Below, in pieces: positions 37,502 through 47,453 of a stretch of DNA of 64,000 nt; position 1 is the first letter of the stretch; each line of letters begins with the position of its first letter. This stretch comes from Micromonospora profundi. GTDB taxonomy: Bacteria; Actinomycetota; Actinomycetes; Mycobacteriales; Micromonosporaceae. A model generated the notes under the pieces. It was not told the DNA's origin. It worked only from the letters and a program-made list of their open reading frames with translations, and did not search any database. The DNA is taken from NCBI RefSeq assembly GCF_011927785.1, contig NZ_JAATJK010000001.1:4621001-4685000 (forward strand), read 5' to 3'. The position numbers and the translations under genes were made by a program.

Positions 37502-40156
37502 TCAGCGGGTGGGGCGGCGCTCCGCGTCCGGTTCGACGGGACCACCGCTCGGGCGGACCGGCCGGTACCGCGCCAGCCAGTTGATCAACTCTTCCGCGGG
37601 CATCGGGCGGGCGTAGAACCAGCCCTGCGCGGCGTCGCAGCCCGCCGCGTGCAGCATCCGCCAGGTCCGTTCGTCCTCCACACCTTCGGCGACGACCCGC
37701 AGCCCCAGCGCACCGGCCAGTTCGATCATCGACCGGACGATCGCCGCGTCGTCGGGGTCGTCGGCCATGCCCAGCACGAACGACCTGTCCACCTTCACCT
37801 CCGACAGCGGAAGCCGGCGCAGGTGTTGCAGCGACGAGTACCCAGTGCCGAAGTCGTCCAACGCAATGGCCACCCCGATCCGGTGCAGCCGGGAGATCGT
37901 GGCCAGCACCCGACGCGGGTCAGCCATCAGGGCACCTTCGGTGATCTCAAGTTGCAGCCGCTCGGCCGGCACCCCGTACCGGGCCAGCCGGTCGGCGATC
38001 TGGTCGGCGATCTCGCCGGTGTGCAGGTCGCGCACGCTCACGTTCAGCGCCGCGCGCAGCCCGATGCCGGCCGCCGACCACTTGGCGAGCTGCTCCACCA
38101 CGTCGTCCACCACCCGCCGGGTGAGCAGCCGCATCACAGCGCTCTGCTCGGCGACCCGGATCAACTCCTCCGGGTCGACCATCCCCCGACGCGGGTGCCG
38201 CCAGCGCAGCAGCGCCTCGACGCCGACCACCTCGCCTGTCGCGATGGCGATCTGCGGCTGGTAGTACATCGTGATCTCACCGGCGTCGTCGGCCTGCTCG
38301 CCGTCGTGCGCCCACCCAGTCGACCCGAACGACTGGTCGGTCGTGCCCGGCCCGCTGTCGCGCCCCGCACTGTCGCCGCGCGGCGCCGCCCCCGCGCCGA
38401 CGTTCGGCGAGCGTCGCCCCTGCACACCAGCACGTCGGTCCCGGGACGGACCAGGCCGGGTGCCGGCGACCGTGGCGCGGGCGTTGCGGCCCCGGATCGG
38501 GTCGGCGCTTGTGGCGATCTGCTTGATCAGCTCGTCGGCGTGCGCCAACTCGGCGCCCGCCGCGCGCCGACGGCGACCCCACCAGCGCCCGCCTGTCGAC
38601 GGCGCCTCCGCGGTCACCGGCGCGGTGGCCGGGCGCGGCGCGGCCTCCGCACCGGTGGGCAGCGCCGCGCCGTCACCGCCGCGCACCTCGTCCGGAGCAA
38701 CAGGGGGTACGCCGGCAGTGCCCTGTCTCGGAGACACAGCCTGCCCTGGCGCCGCGGCCTGCCCTGGCGCCGCGGCCCGACTCGCAGGCGGGTTGTCGAG
38801 CGGGTCGCGTTGCTCCGGTGGTGCGGCGTCGAGTGGCTCGTCGGCCGACGGGCCGGATTCGAGCACCCGGCGCAGGTCGGCGAGCAGGCCGAGACGCTCG
38901 GCCGAGTTGTGGTCGGACTCCGGGGCGTAGACGGCCACCGTGTCGTTGCGGTGCTTGGCGTCGTACATCGCGACGTCGGCGTGCCGCATGAGAGTGGCGA
39001 AGTCCTCGCCGTGCTCGGGGAAGAGCGCGATCCCGATCGAACCGCCGACGTCCAACGGCAGCCCGTCCAGCGGCACCGGCTCGGCCAGGGCACGGACCAC
39101 CTGGTCGGCCAGGGCACGTGCCTGACCGACGTCGGTCAGGCCGGTCATCACGATGGCGAACTCGTCCCCACCCAGACGGGCGATCATCTGTGGGCGGGGG
39201 TCCACGTCGGTGAGCCGGGCGCTGACCTCGACCAGCAGCCTGTCACCCACCGCGTGCCCGAGCGCGTCGTTGACGTTCTTGAAACGGTCCAGGTCGATGA
39301 GCAGCAGCGCCAGGTGCCCGCCGGGTTCGCCACGGGCGGTCCGCTCGGCGTGCAGGTGCACCTGCTCGGCCACCTCGGCCAACAACGCCTTGCGGTTGGG
39401 CAACCCGGTGAGCGGATCGGAGGCGGCGAGGTGCTGCTGCTCGACGGTCAGACGGGCCATCCGGTAGACGGCGAAGAGCGGCACCAGCACCAGCGGGATG
39501 AGCGCCGCGCTGAGGTGTGCCGCCGCGACCAGCACGGGGGCGAGCAGCAGCAGCGAACCTGTGGAGAGCAGTTCGAAACCGAGGCCCTGCCGGACGGTGG
39601 GCCACCACCGGTCGCCGAAGCGCAGCCGTACCGCACAGCTGACCAGCCCGTAGTTGACGAGGAACCAGGCCACCATGGCCCCACCCAGGGCGGCCACGTC
39701 GGGCCAGTGCAGGTGCCCGCCGCCGAAAATGGTGCCGGGACCGAGCCGGATGATCCCGTACGCGGCGGCGAGGGCGCAGGCGTACTGGCCGACGTTGAAC
39801 GCTGTCCGCCACGCGGCGTGGCGCATCCGCCAGCCCGACACCACCACGCCTAACGCCTGGACCACCACCGCCGGGCCGAGCCCCCAGCCGAGCAGGATCG
39901 CGAAGGTGAAGCAGGTGGACGGGAAGACGGCGGACGACTGCCGGCGACCCGGCGGGACGAACGGGCGCGCGTCGCACAGCACGGCGAGCGCGGCCATCGT
40001 CCAGAACGCCACCGGCAGCTCGGACAGCTCGCCGGGGAGCGTCGCGAGTGGACCGGCGGCAGTCAGCGCCGCGACCGCCAGGATGCCGACGACAAAGGCG
40101 GCGAACGGCGCCACCCGCCCAGGCGGGAGGGAGTTGCGCGGGTCGGCAACCTCCAT
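37502..40156 (-). CDS. Membrane GGDEF-EAL c-di-GMP protein 3 with long disordered linker
   Basis: 884 aa. Eight or so N-terminal membrane segments (residues 15-250) are followed by a GGDEF domain ([25 protein letters not shown] near residue 327) that lacks the RxxD I-site, a 190-residue Pro/Ala/Arg-rich linker (about 430-620), then an EAL domain (GVEALLRWRHPRRG near 647, LNVSVRDL, LEITEGAL, ALDDFGTGYSSLQHL, VKVDRSFV, VAEGVED). Both catalytic signatures look intact; without an I-site the cyclase half would not be product-inhibited. ATG at 40156 follows GGGAGGT; the preceding GTG codon is an alternative start. Confidence 0.92.
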   Translation of the reverse strand: MEVADPRNSLPPGRVAPFAAFVVGILAVAALTAAGPLATLPGELSELPVAFWTMAALAVLCDARPFVPPGRRQSSAVFPSTCFTFAILLGWGLGPAVVVQALGVVVSGWRMRHAAWRTAFNVGQYACALAAAYGIIRLGPGTIFGGGHLHWPDVAALGGAMVAWFLVNYGLVSCAVRLRFGDRWWPTVRQGLGFELLSTGSLLLLAPVLVAAAHLSAALIPLVLVPLFAVYRMARLTVEQQHLAASDPLTGLPNRKALLAEVAEQVHLHAERTARGEPGGHLALLLIDLDRFKNVNDALGHAVGDRLLVEVSARLTDVDPRPQMIARLGGDEFAIVMTGLTDVGQARALADQVVRALAEPVPLDGLPLDVGGSIGIALFPEHGEDFATLMRHADVAMYDAKHRNDTVAVYAPESDHNSAERLGLLADLRRVLESGPSADEPLDAAPPEQRDPLDNPPASRAAAPGQAAAPGQAVSPRQGTAGVPPVAPDEVRGGDGAALPTGAEAAPRPATAPVTAEAPSTGGRWWGRRRRAAGAELAHADELIKQIATSADPIRGRNARATVAGTRPGPSRDRRAGVQGRRSPNVGAGAAPRGDSAGRDSGPGTTDQSFGSTGWAHDGEQADDAGEITMYYQPQIAIATGEVVGVEALLRWRHPRRGMVDPEELIRVAEQSAVMRLLTRRVVDDVVEQLAKWSAAGIGLRAALNVSVRDLHTGEIADQIADRLARYGVPAERLQLEITEGALMADPRRVLATISRLHRIGVAIALDDFGTGYSSLQHLRRLPLSEVKVDRSFVLGMADDPDDAAIVRSMIELAGALGLRVVAEGVEDERTWRMLHAAGCDAAQGWFYARPMPAEELINWLARYRPVRPSGGPVEPDAERRPTR

Positions 40157-40313
40157 CACACCTCCCGACCGACGGTCGACGTGCCGGTGAGCACGTCGTC
40201 ACCCAATGAAACGCCCTCAGCCCCACGTTCCCCGGTATGACAGTCACGAATCGGTCGTAGTCGTAATTAAGTTGGTATGCGCGGCGAGCCGTTCGCGTCC
40301 GCTCGCGGCGAGG

Positions 40314-42506
<2,193 letters not shown>

Positions 42507-42541
42507 CTACTAAGGCACGGTATCGGTCCGGTCGGACAATC

Positions 42542-42598
42542 CGTCGACCACGCCCGCCACCACCAGCGGGTGGTTGGCGGGCGCTGTGGTGGTCGACG
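42542..42598. promoter_or_regulatory. Compound hairpin between ligA and the PemK-like gene
   Basis: Three nested stems: 42542-42551 with 42589-42598, 42552-42559 with 42575-42582 and 42560-42564 with 42569-42573, interrupted by small bulges. It lies about 55 bp before the PemK-like start and about the same distance upstream of ligA. Its role is unknown; it could be in the 5' untranslated region of either gene. Confidence 0.5.
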
Positions 42599-42652
42599 TG
42601 CGAGGATCGCCGGACGACGCGGCCGGAGTGCCGCGCTGACGCGGAGGTGGCG

Positions 42653-43198
42653 ATGCCCGAGGCACTGCTCTGGGCGCTGGCGATCCTGCTGGCGGTGGCG
42701 GCCGGCTGGGCGTGGAACAGCTGGCGACACCGCGTGGCCAACCGACGCCCGGGCACCCGGCCGGGTAAGGGCACCGCGGCACGTACCGGTGGCCGTCGGC
42801 CCGCGCCGCCCCGGCCGCGCGGCGGCGACCGGCCGGCCACCAAGCCCCGGCCACGCGCCGCCGACCGTCAGGTGGGCACGCCCGCGCCGGGTGAGATCTG
42901 GTGGGCCGATGTGCCGTACGCCGACGGCACCGGCTCGAAGGTCCGGCCGTGTCTGGTGCTGCGCGCCGACTCCCGGGGCGCCGACGTCCTGAAGATCACC
43001 AGTCAGGACAAGAGCGACCGCGACGACCACGTGCGGATCCCCACCCGGGAGTGGGATCCCGGCGCCGAGCACGACAGCTACCTGAGCCTCACCGAGCCGA
43101 CCAGGATCGACTCGGCCGCCTTCGCCGACCGCGCCGGCGCCTGCGACGCGGTCCTGTGGCGCAAGGTCCGCAGCCTGCGTCACCTACCCACCAGCTGA
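42653..43198 (+). CDS. Membrane-anchored PemK/MazF-like protein
   Basis: 181 aa. An N-terminal membrane helix (LLWALAILLAVAAGWAW) and a 50-residue Arg/Pro-rich linker precede a PemK/MazF-type fold: PAPGEIWWADVPYADGTGSK, VRPCLVLRA, ITSQDKSDRDDHVRIP and the final VLWRKVRSL. MazF proteins are ribonuclease toxins, but there is no antitoxin gene on either side, and the added membrane anchor argues against a classical toxin-antitoxin role. ATG at 42653 follows GGAGG at good distance. It is divergent from ligA. Confidence 0.82.
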   Translation: MPEALLWALAILLAVAAGWAWNSWRHRVANRRPGTRPGKGTAARTGGRRPAPPRPRGGDRPATKPRPRAADRQVGTPAPGEIWWADVPYADGTGSKVRPCLVLRADSRGADVLKITSQDKSDRDDHVRIPTREWDPGAEHDSYLSLTEPTRIDSAAFADRAGACDAVLWRKVRSLRHLPTS

Positions 43199-43265
43199 CC
43201 GCCCCCGGGCGGCGGCCCGGCGGCGAAGCGGCGGCGACCCGGCTGCGGCCCGGCGGCGACCCGGC

Positions 43266-43347
43266 CTTGATCGACTCGGGTTACAGGAAATCGGGGTGTT
43301 CCGGAAAGCTCGGACACCCCGATTTGCAGGAACCCGAGTCGATCAAG
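43266..43347. repeat. Long-armed palindromic element A
   Basis: Outer arms CTTGATCGACTCGGGTT (43266-43282) and their exact complement (43331-43347), then an unpaired ACAGG/GCAGG interruption, then perfect 12-bp inner arms (43288-43299 with 43314-43325) and a 14-nt loop. It lies between convergent genes. It resembles elements B and C at 47.2-47.4 kb in layout, with a GATC near each outer end. Confidence 0.75.
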
Positions 43348-43437
43348 CCAGACACCGACGCAGAGCCGACCACGAGAGGCCGGCGCAGGGGAGGTCTGCC
43401 ACGGCGGGCCGGCGCGGCGGAATCTGCCGCAAGCGGG

Positions 43438-44448
43438 TCAGTCCCAGGTCGCGCCGAGCGTTGCGAGCTGGTCGGCGTACTCGATCCGGTCGGCCCATCC
43501 CGGCGGCCAGGCGCTCATCCCGGCGGCCGCACCCACGAACGCCCCGGCCAGAGCGGCGATCGAGTCCGAGTCCCCTGCGGTGGTGGCACCGCGTGCCAGT
43601 GCCGCCACCGGGTCGTCGGCGTGACGCACGGCGCACAGCAGCGCGGTGGCCAGCGCCTCCTCGGCCACCCAGCCCTCCCCTGTGGCCCGGCACGGGTCAC
43701 CGCCGTCGTCGGGCTCGCCCAGGGCGGTCGTGAGTCGGCCCAGCACCGCCAGGCACTCGTCCCAGCCCCGGGCGATGAACTCCTGCGGCGTGCTGGCCCC
43801 CGCGCGTTGCCAGAGGTCGCCCAGCCAGTCCTCTCGGTACACCTGGCGTTGCGACCGCGCTCGCTCGGTGAGCAGTGCGGGAAGCTCAGCCAGCGTGGCC
43901 CCCTCGCGCAGCGCGAAGACCGCGTACGCGGTGAGCTCGCTGGCCGCCAGCCCGGTCGGGTGGCCGTGGGTCAACCCGGCCTGCAACTGGGCCAGCCCGG
44001 CGAGCGTGGCCAGGCCCACGTCGAGCAACCCGACAGGGGTGACCCGCATGTTGGCCCCGCACCCCTTCGACCCGACGACTGTCGCCTCCTGCCAGCGCAG
44101 CCCCCGTCCCAGCTCGGCGCAGGCCCGTAGGCAGGTCATCCCCGGGGCACGGTTGTTGTCGGGGCTGACCGCCCAGGCTGCGAAACGCTCCCGCAGCAGC
44201 GGCTCCACCGCCTCCGGTCGGTACGACTGCGCGTCGTGCAGCGCCCAACCCACAGCCAGGGCCATCTGCGTGTCGTCGGTGACCAGGGCCGGGTCGCCGG
44301 TCAGGGCGCGGGGACCACCCGGCCCGTAGCGGCTCTCGATCTCGGCGACGGTCAGGAACTCCGTCGGTTTGCCAAGCGCGTCACCGTAGGCGAGGCCGAA
44401 GAGCGAACCGGAGGCGCGTAGCGCGGAGGCAGGGGTCACGGCGGCCAT
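43438..44448 (-). CDS. ADP-ribosylglycohydrolase family protein
   Basis: 336 aa, the usual size. The family (DraG/ARH type) removes ADP-ribose from proteins or small molecules using two Mg2+ ions. The metal ligands are seen in LVTDDTQMALAV near the N-terminus and TTAGDSDSIAALAGAF near the C-terminus; SLFGLAYGDALGKPTEF is the family opening. ATG at 44448 was chosen (MAAVTPASALRASG). No ADP-ribosyltransferase is nearby, so the substrate is unknown. Confidence 0.9.
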   Translation of the reverse strand: MAAVTPASALRASGSLFGLAYGDALGKPTEFLTVAEIESRYGPGGPRALTGDPALVTDDTQMALAVGWALHDAQSYRPEAVEPLLRERFAAWAVSPDNNRAPGMTCLRACAELGRGLRWQEATVVGSKGCGANMRVTPVGLLDVGLATLAGLAQLQAGLTHGHPTGLAASELTAYAVFALREGATLAELPALLTERARSQRQVYREDWLGDLWQRAGASTPQEFIARGWDECLAVLGRLTTALGEPDDGGDPCRATGEGWVAEEALATALLCAVRHADDPVAALARGATTAGDSDSIAALAGAFVGAAAGMSAWPPGWADRIEYADQLATLGATWD

Positions 44449-44477
44449 GATGCCCGGCCGCCGCAACCCCCCGCCGG

Positions 44478-44855
44478 TCAGTCCCAGCAGAGGCAGAACG
44501 GATGGCCGACCGGGTCCGCGTACACGCGGAAGCCCTCACCCTCGCCCGGCAGCCGTCGGGCGCCGAGCGCGAGCGCCGCCTTCTCGGCGGCCTCGATGTC
44601 GTCCACCGTCACATCCAGGTGGAACTGCTGCGGACGCTCCGGATCCGGCCAGTCCGGCGCCCGCAGATCGATCGCCTGCTGGAACGCCAGTCGGGGCTGG
44701 TGGCCGGGCGGGCCGCCCAGCACCACCCACTCGTTGTCCTCAGGGTCGCCCTCGACCAGGGGCAGGCCGAGCAGCTCGGCATAGAACGCGGCCAGTGCCC
44801 GCGGATCCGGGCAGTCGATCACCACTGAACGTAGCTGTCCAATCATGGCGGTCAT
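44478..44855 (-). CDS. VOC (glyoxalase/bleomycin-resistance) superfamily protein
   Basis: 125 aa. Paired beta-alpha-beta-beta-beta modules: LRSVVIDCPDPRALAAFYAE, then FHLDVTVDDIEAAEKAALAL and a C-terminal YADPVGHPFCLCWD. The expected metal-ligand positions include the His in FHLDV, but the function (isomerase, dioxygenase or binding protein) cannot be told. There are three closely spaced ATG codons (44864, 44855, 44846); 44855 is given as a compromise. It lies 18 bp downstream of the MetE-like gene's coordinate range but is not clearly co-transcribed with it. Confidence 0.85.
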   Translation of the reverse strand: MTAMIGQLRSVVIDCPDPRALAAFYAELLGLPLVEGDPEDNEWVVLGGPPGHQPRLAFQQAIDLRAPDWPDPERPQQFHLDVTVDDIEAAEKAALALGARRLPGEGEGFRVYADPVGHPFCLCWD

Positions 44856-44882
44856 CATGCCCACCGGGTACGACAGAAAACG

Positions 44883-45887
44883 TCACTCCTCGACGAGCCG
44901 CCGACCCGCGTCGCGGCAGGCGGCGAGCACCGCCCGGGCGTACTCCTCACTGGCCCCGGCGAGTCCACAGGCCGGAGTGACGACGACCTGCTCGGCGAGC
45001 TGCCGACGGGGGAAGCCGAGGCGGTCCCAGAGCCGACGTACCCGATCGGCCACCTGTGCGGAGGTCGGTGCCGGGCCGGCCGGCGGCGGCAGCGTGGGCG
45101 CGGCCCCGGCCAGCAGTCCCAGGCCGGCGTCGATCGCCTCGCCCAGCGGGTCCAGCTCGGTGATCAGGCTCAGGTCGAGGGCGACCGCGACGGCCCCGGT
45201 GGAGCGGATCAGCTCCAGCGGCACCTCCGGGGCGCAGCAGTGCACCACGGTCGGTACGCCGACCGCCTCGATGACCGTGCGCAGCAGGGCGGCCGCGTCC
45301 GCCGAATCCACCGCCCGGTACGCGCCCAACCCGCTCTCCGTCGGCACCCGCCCGGCCAGCACCGTCGGCAGCGACGGCTCGTCGAGTTGCAGGAGCACCG
45401 ACGCCCTGGGCAGCCGTCGGGTCACCGCCGCGACGTGCGCGCGCAACCCTTCGGCGAGGGAGCCGGTGAGGTCGCGCACGGCACCCGGGTCGCGCAGCAG
45501 CCGCCCGCCGATCGGCAGTTCCAGAGCGGCCGCCAGGGTGAGCGGGCCGCCGGCCTGCACCTTGACCGGCCCGGCGTACGCCTCGGCCTGCTCGCCCAAC
45601 TGGTCCAGGTCCCGTTCCATCAGGTCTCGGGCACGACGCAGGTCGCGGCCCGGACGCGGGGCAACCCGCCAACGCCCCGCGTACAGCTCGATGGGCAGCT
45701 CCACCAGCAGCCCCCCGGTGCGGCCGATCAGCTCGGCGCCGGGGCCGCGCGCCGGCAGCTCGGGCAGGTGGGGAAGCGCGGGAAGCTCCCCGAGGACCAC
45801 CCGCTGGGCCTCGGCGATGTCGGTGCCGGGCAGCGAACCGATACCGGTCGCCGCGCCGGCCGGCCAGGGCCACGCCTGATCTGTCAC
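44883..45887 (-). CDS. Cobalamin-independent methionine synthase (MetE C-terminal)-like protein
   Basis: 334 aa, matching only the catalytic half of MetE (UROD/MetE-like barrel). ATGIGSLPG opens the barrel; VVHCCAPEVPLE and TPACGLAGAS carry the zinc-ligand His/Cys residues expected in MetE. Short MetE-like proteins of this type are conserved in Actinobacteria next to mnmA and ligA, but their methyl donor and physiological role are not established. GTG at 45887. It lies 50 bp downstream of mnmA on the same strand and may be co-transcribed. Confidence 0.85.
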   Translation of the reverse strand: MTDQAWPWPAGAATGIGSLPGTDIAEAQRVVLGELPALPHLPELPARGPGAELIGRTGGLLVELPIELYAGRWRVAPRPGRDLRRARDLMERDLDQLGEQAEAYAGPVKVQAGGPLTLAAALELPIGGRLLRDPGAVRDLTGSLAEGLRAHVAAVTRRLPRASVLLQLDEPSLPTVLAGRVPTESGLGAYRAVDSADAAALLRTVIEAVGVPTVVHCCAPEVPLELIRSTGAVAVALDLSLITELDPLGEAIDAGLGLLAGAAPTLPPPAGPAPTSAQVADRVRRLWDRLGFPRRQLAEQVVVTPACGLAGASEEYARAVLAACRDAGRRLVEE

Positions 45888-45937
45888 GGCCGAAGGCTAT
45901 CCCGGTGGCCGCGGCGCGCGGTCGGCACCTGGGTAGG

Positions 45938-47011
45938 TCAGCCCGTGATGGTGGCGGAGCCGAGGACCACGTCGCCGGCCGGATCCGGCCGGTACGCCAC
46001 CACGGCCTGCCCGGCCGCCACCCCGCGCACCGGCCGGCGCAGCTCGGCGCGGAGCGTGTCACCGTCGAGGTCGACGGTTGCGGGCACCACGTCACCGTGC
46101 GCGCGCAACTGCACCTCGCACTCGACCGGCGACGTCGGACGGGGGCCGCCGGTCCACACCGGGCGGGCGGCCCGCACCTGGGTCACCTCAAGCGCCTCGG
46201 CAGGACCGACCGTCACCGTGTTGGTCTTCGGCGTGATCGAGAGCACGTAGCGTGGCCGACCGTCCGCCGCTGGCCGGTCCAGGTGCAACCCACGTCGCTG
46301 GCCCACCGTGTAGGCGTACGCGCCGGTGTGGCTGCCGACGACCGCGCCGGTGCTGGCGTCCACCACGTCGCCGGGTGCCTCGCCGAGCCGGCCCGCGAGA
46401 AATCCGCGCGTGTCACCGTCGGCGATGAAGCAGATGTCGTGCGAGTCCGGCTTGTCGGCGACCGCCAGACCACGCTCGGCGGCCTCCGCGCGGACCTGCG
46501 CCTTCGTCGAGTCACCGAGCGGGAACATCGACCGGTCCAGCTGCTCGCGCGTCAGCACCGCCAGCACGTACGACTGGTCCTTTGCCACGTCGACGCTACG
46601 TCGCAGCAGCCCGTCCGAACCGAGTCGGGCGTGGTGGCCGGTGACGACCGCGTCGAAGCCCAGGGCCACGGCCCGGTCCAGCACCGCGGCAAACTTGATC
46701 TTCTCGTTGCAGCGCAGGCAGGGATTCGGCGTACGGCCAGCGGCGTACTCGGCGACGAAATCGTCCACCACGTCTTCGTGGAACCTGTCGGCCATGTCCC
46801 AGACGTAGAACGGAATGCCGATCACGTCGGCGGCCCGCCGGGCGTCCCGGGAATCCTCAAGGGTGCAGCAACCGCGCGCCCCGGTCCGGTAGGTCTGTGG
46901 ATTGCGAGCCAACGCCAGGTGTACGCCTGTCACGTCGTGCCCGGCCGCTGCCGCCCGCGCCGCCGCCACGGCCGAGTCAACCCCGCCCGACATAGCTGCC
47001 AACACCCTCAT
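45938..47011 (-). CDS. mnmA: tRNA-specific 2-thiouridylase MnmA
   Basis: 357 aa. It thiolates U34 of tRNA Lys, Glu and Gln. The ATP PP-loop is [11 protein letters not shown]; the catalytic cysteines are in [12 protein letters not shown] and [18 protein letters not shown] precedes the C-terminal beta-barrel. ATG at 47011 follows GGGAGGGGG closely. The upstream region holds a 55-nt pyrimidine-only tract (purine-only on the mnmA sense strand). The cysteine desulfurase gene upstream on the same strand probably provides the sulfur. Confidence 0.95.
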   Translation of the reverse strand: MRVLAAMSGGVDSAVAAARAAAAGHDVTGVHLALARNPQTYRTGARGCCTLEDSRDARRAADVIGIPFYVWDMADRFHEDVVDDFVAEYAAGRTPNPCLRCNEKIKFAAVLDRAVALGFDAVVTGHHARLGSDGLLRRSVDVAKDQSYVLAVLTREQLDRSMFPLGDSTKAQVRAEAAERGLAVADKPDSHDICFIADGDTRGFLAGRLGEAPGDVVDASTGAVVGSHTGAYAYTVGQRRGLHLDRPAADGRPRYVLSITPKTNTVTVGPAEALEVTQVRAARPVWTGGPRPTSPVECEVQLRAHGDVVPATVDLDGDTLRAELRRPVRGVAAGQAVVAYRPDPAGDVVLGSATITG

Positions 47012-47102
47012 CGCAACCCCCTCCCAAACCCCCACGACAACCCTATCCGCCACCCCGATCGAACCCCCACCCCCGCCCCCGGTCCGCCCCACCCCGCAAC
47101 CG

Positions 47103-47157
47103 CTCCCCTTCTCTTCCCTTCCCTTCCCTCCCCTTCCCTCCCCTTCCCTTCCCTTCC
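47103..47157. repeat. 55-nt uninterrupted pyrimidine tract (CCCTT/CCTTCC repeats)
   Basis: Every base from 47103 to 47157 on the plus strand is C or T, built of short CCCTT and CCCTCC units. It lies 92-146 bases upstream of the mnmA start. Such tracts can slip during replication and can form triplex DNA. Confidence 0.9.
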
Positions 47158-47245
47158 GACAAGCCTCGACGGCCCACACCTCGCCCCACTCAAGCTCTAG
47201 GGCCTACGCCACCCGGCCCAGGACCCGTGCCCACCCACTCCTCCG

Positions 47246-47320
47246 TCGATCATGGAGTTGTGGTGCCCGGAAAGAGCCGAAAAGTGAGCTACATCCCCCA
47301 CCACAACTCCATGATCGACT
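47246..47320. repeat. Long-armed palindromic element B
   Basis: Perfect 21-bp arms (47246-47266 with 47300-47320), of type GATCATGGAGTTGTGGTG, flank a 33-nt A/G-rich centre containing CCCGGAAAGAGCCG. It is not followed by a T run. Confidence 0.8.
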
Positions 47321-47348
47321 CGACCCCACCGGGCGACTCGCCCTCGCC

Positions 47349-47425
47349 CGCGCGATCTTGCACTTCCTGCCTGGACAAAGAGGTCTCAAGGGGCAAATCC
47401 GCGACTGAAAGTGCAAGATCGCGCG
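47349..47425. repeat. Long-armed palindromic element C
   Basis: Perfect 17-bp arms CGCGCGATCTTGCACTT (47349-47365) and complement (47409-47425) flank a 43-nt centre. It starts 28 bp after element B and lies 29 bp beyond the cysteine desulfurase stop. Confidence 0.8.
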
Positions 47426-47453
47426 AGAAGGAGAGGCGGAGGGGGTGGGGCTG

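Larger units (their letters stand above)
47012..47453. other. Gene-free interval with simple-sequence tract and two palindromes
   Basis: About 440 bases between mnmA and the cysteine desulfurase without a supported gene. It holds C-rich DNA (47044-47100), a 55-nt pure-pyrimidine run (47103-47157) and two long-armed palindromes (47246-47320 and 47349-47425). The mnmA promoter presumably lies here too. Confidence 0.7.

Noticed and set aside
42653..43198. Toxin-antitoxin module
   Set aside because: No antitoxin-sized gene lies beside the PemK-like gene, and the membrane anchor is atypical.
47246..47425. CRISPR array or phage attachment sites
   Set aside because: The two palindromes have different arms and no regular repeat-spacer pattern; there are no cas, integrase or tRNA genes near.
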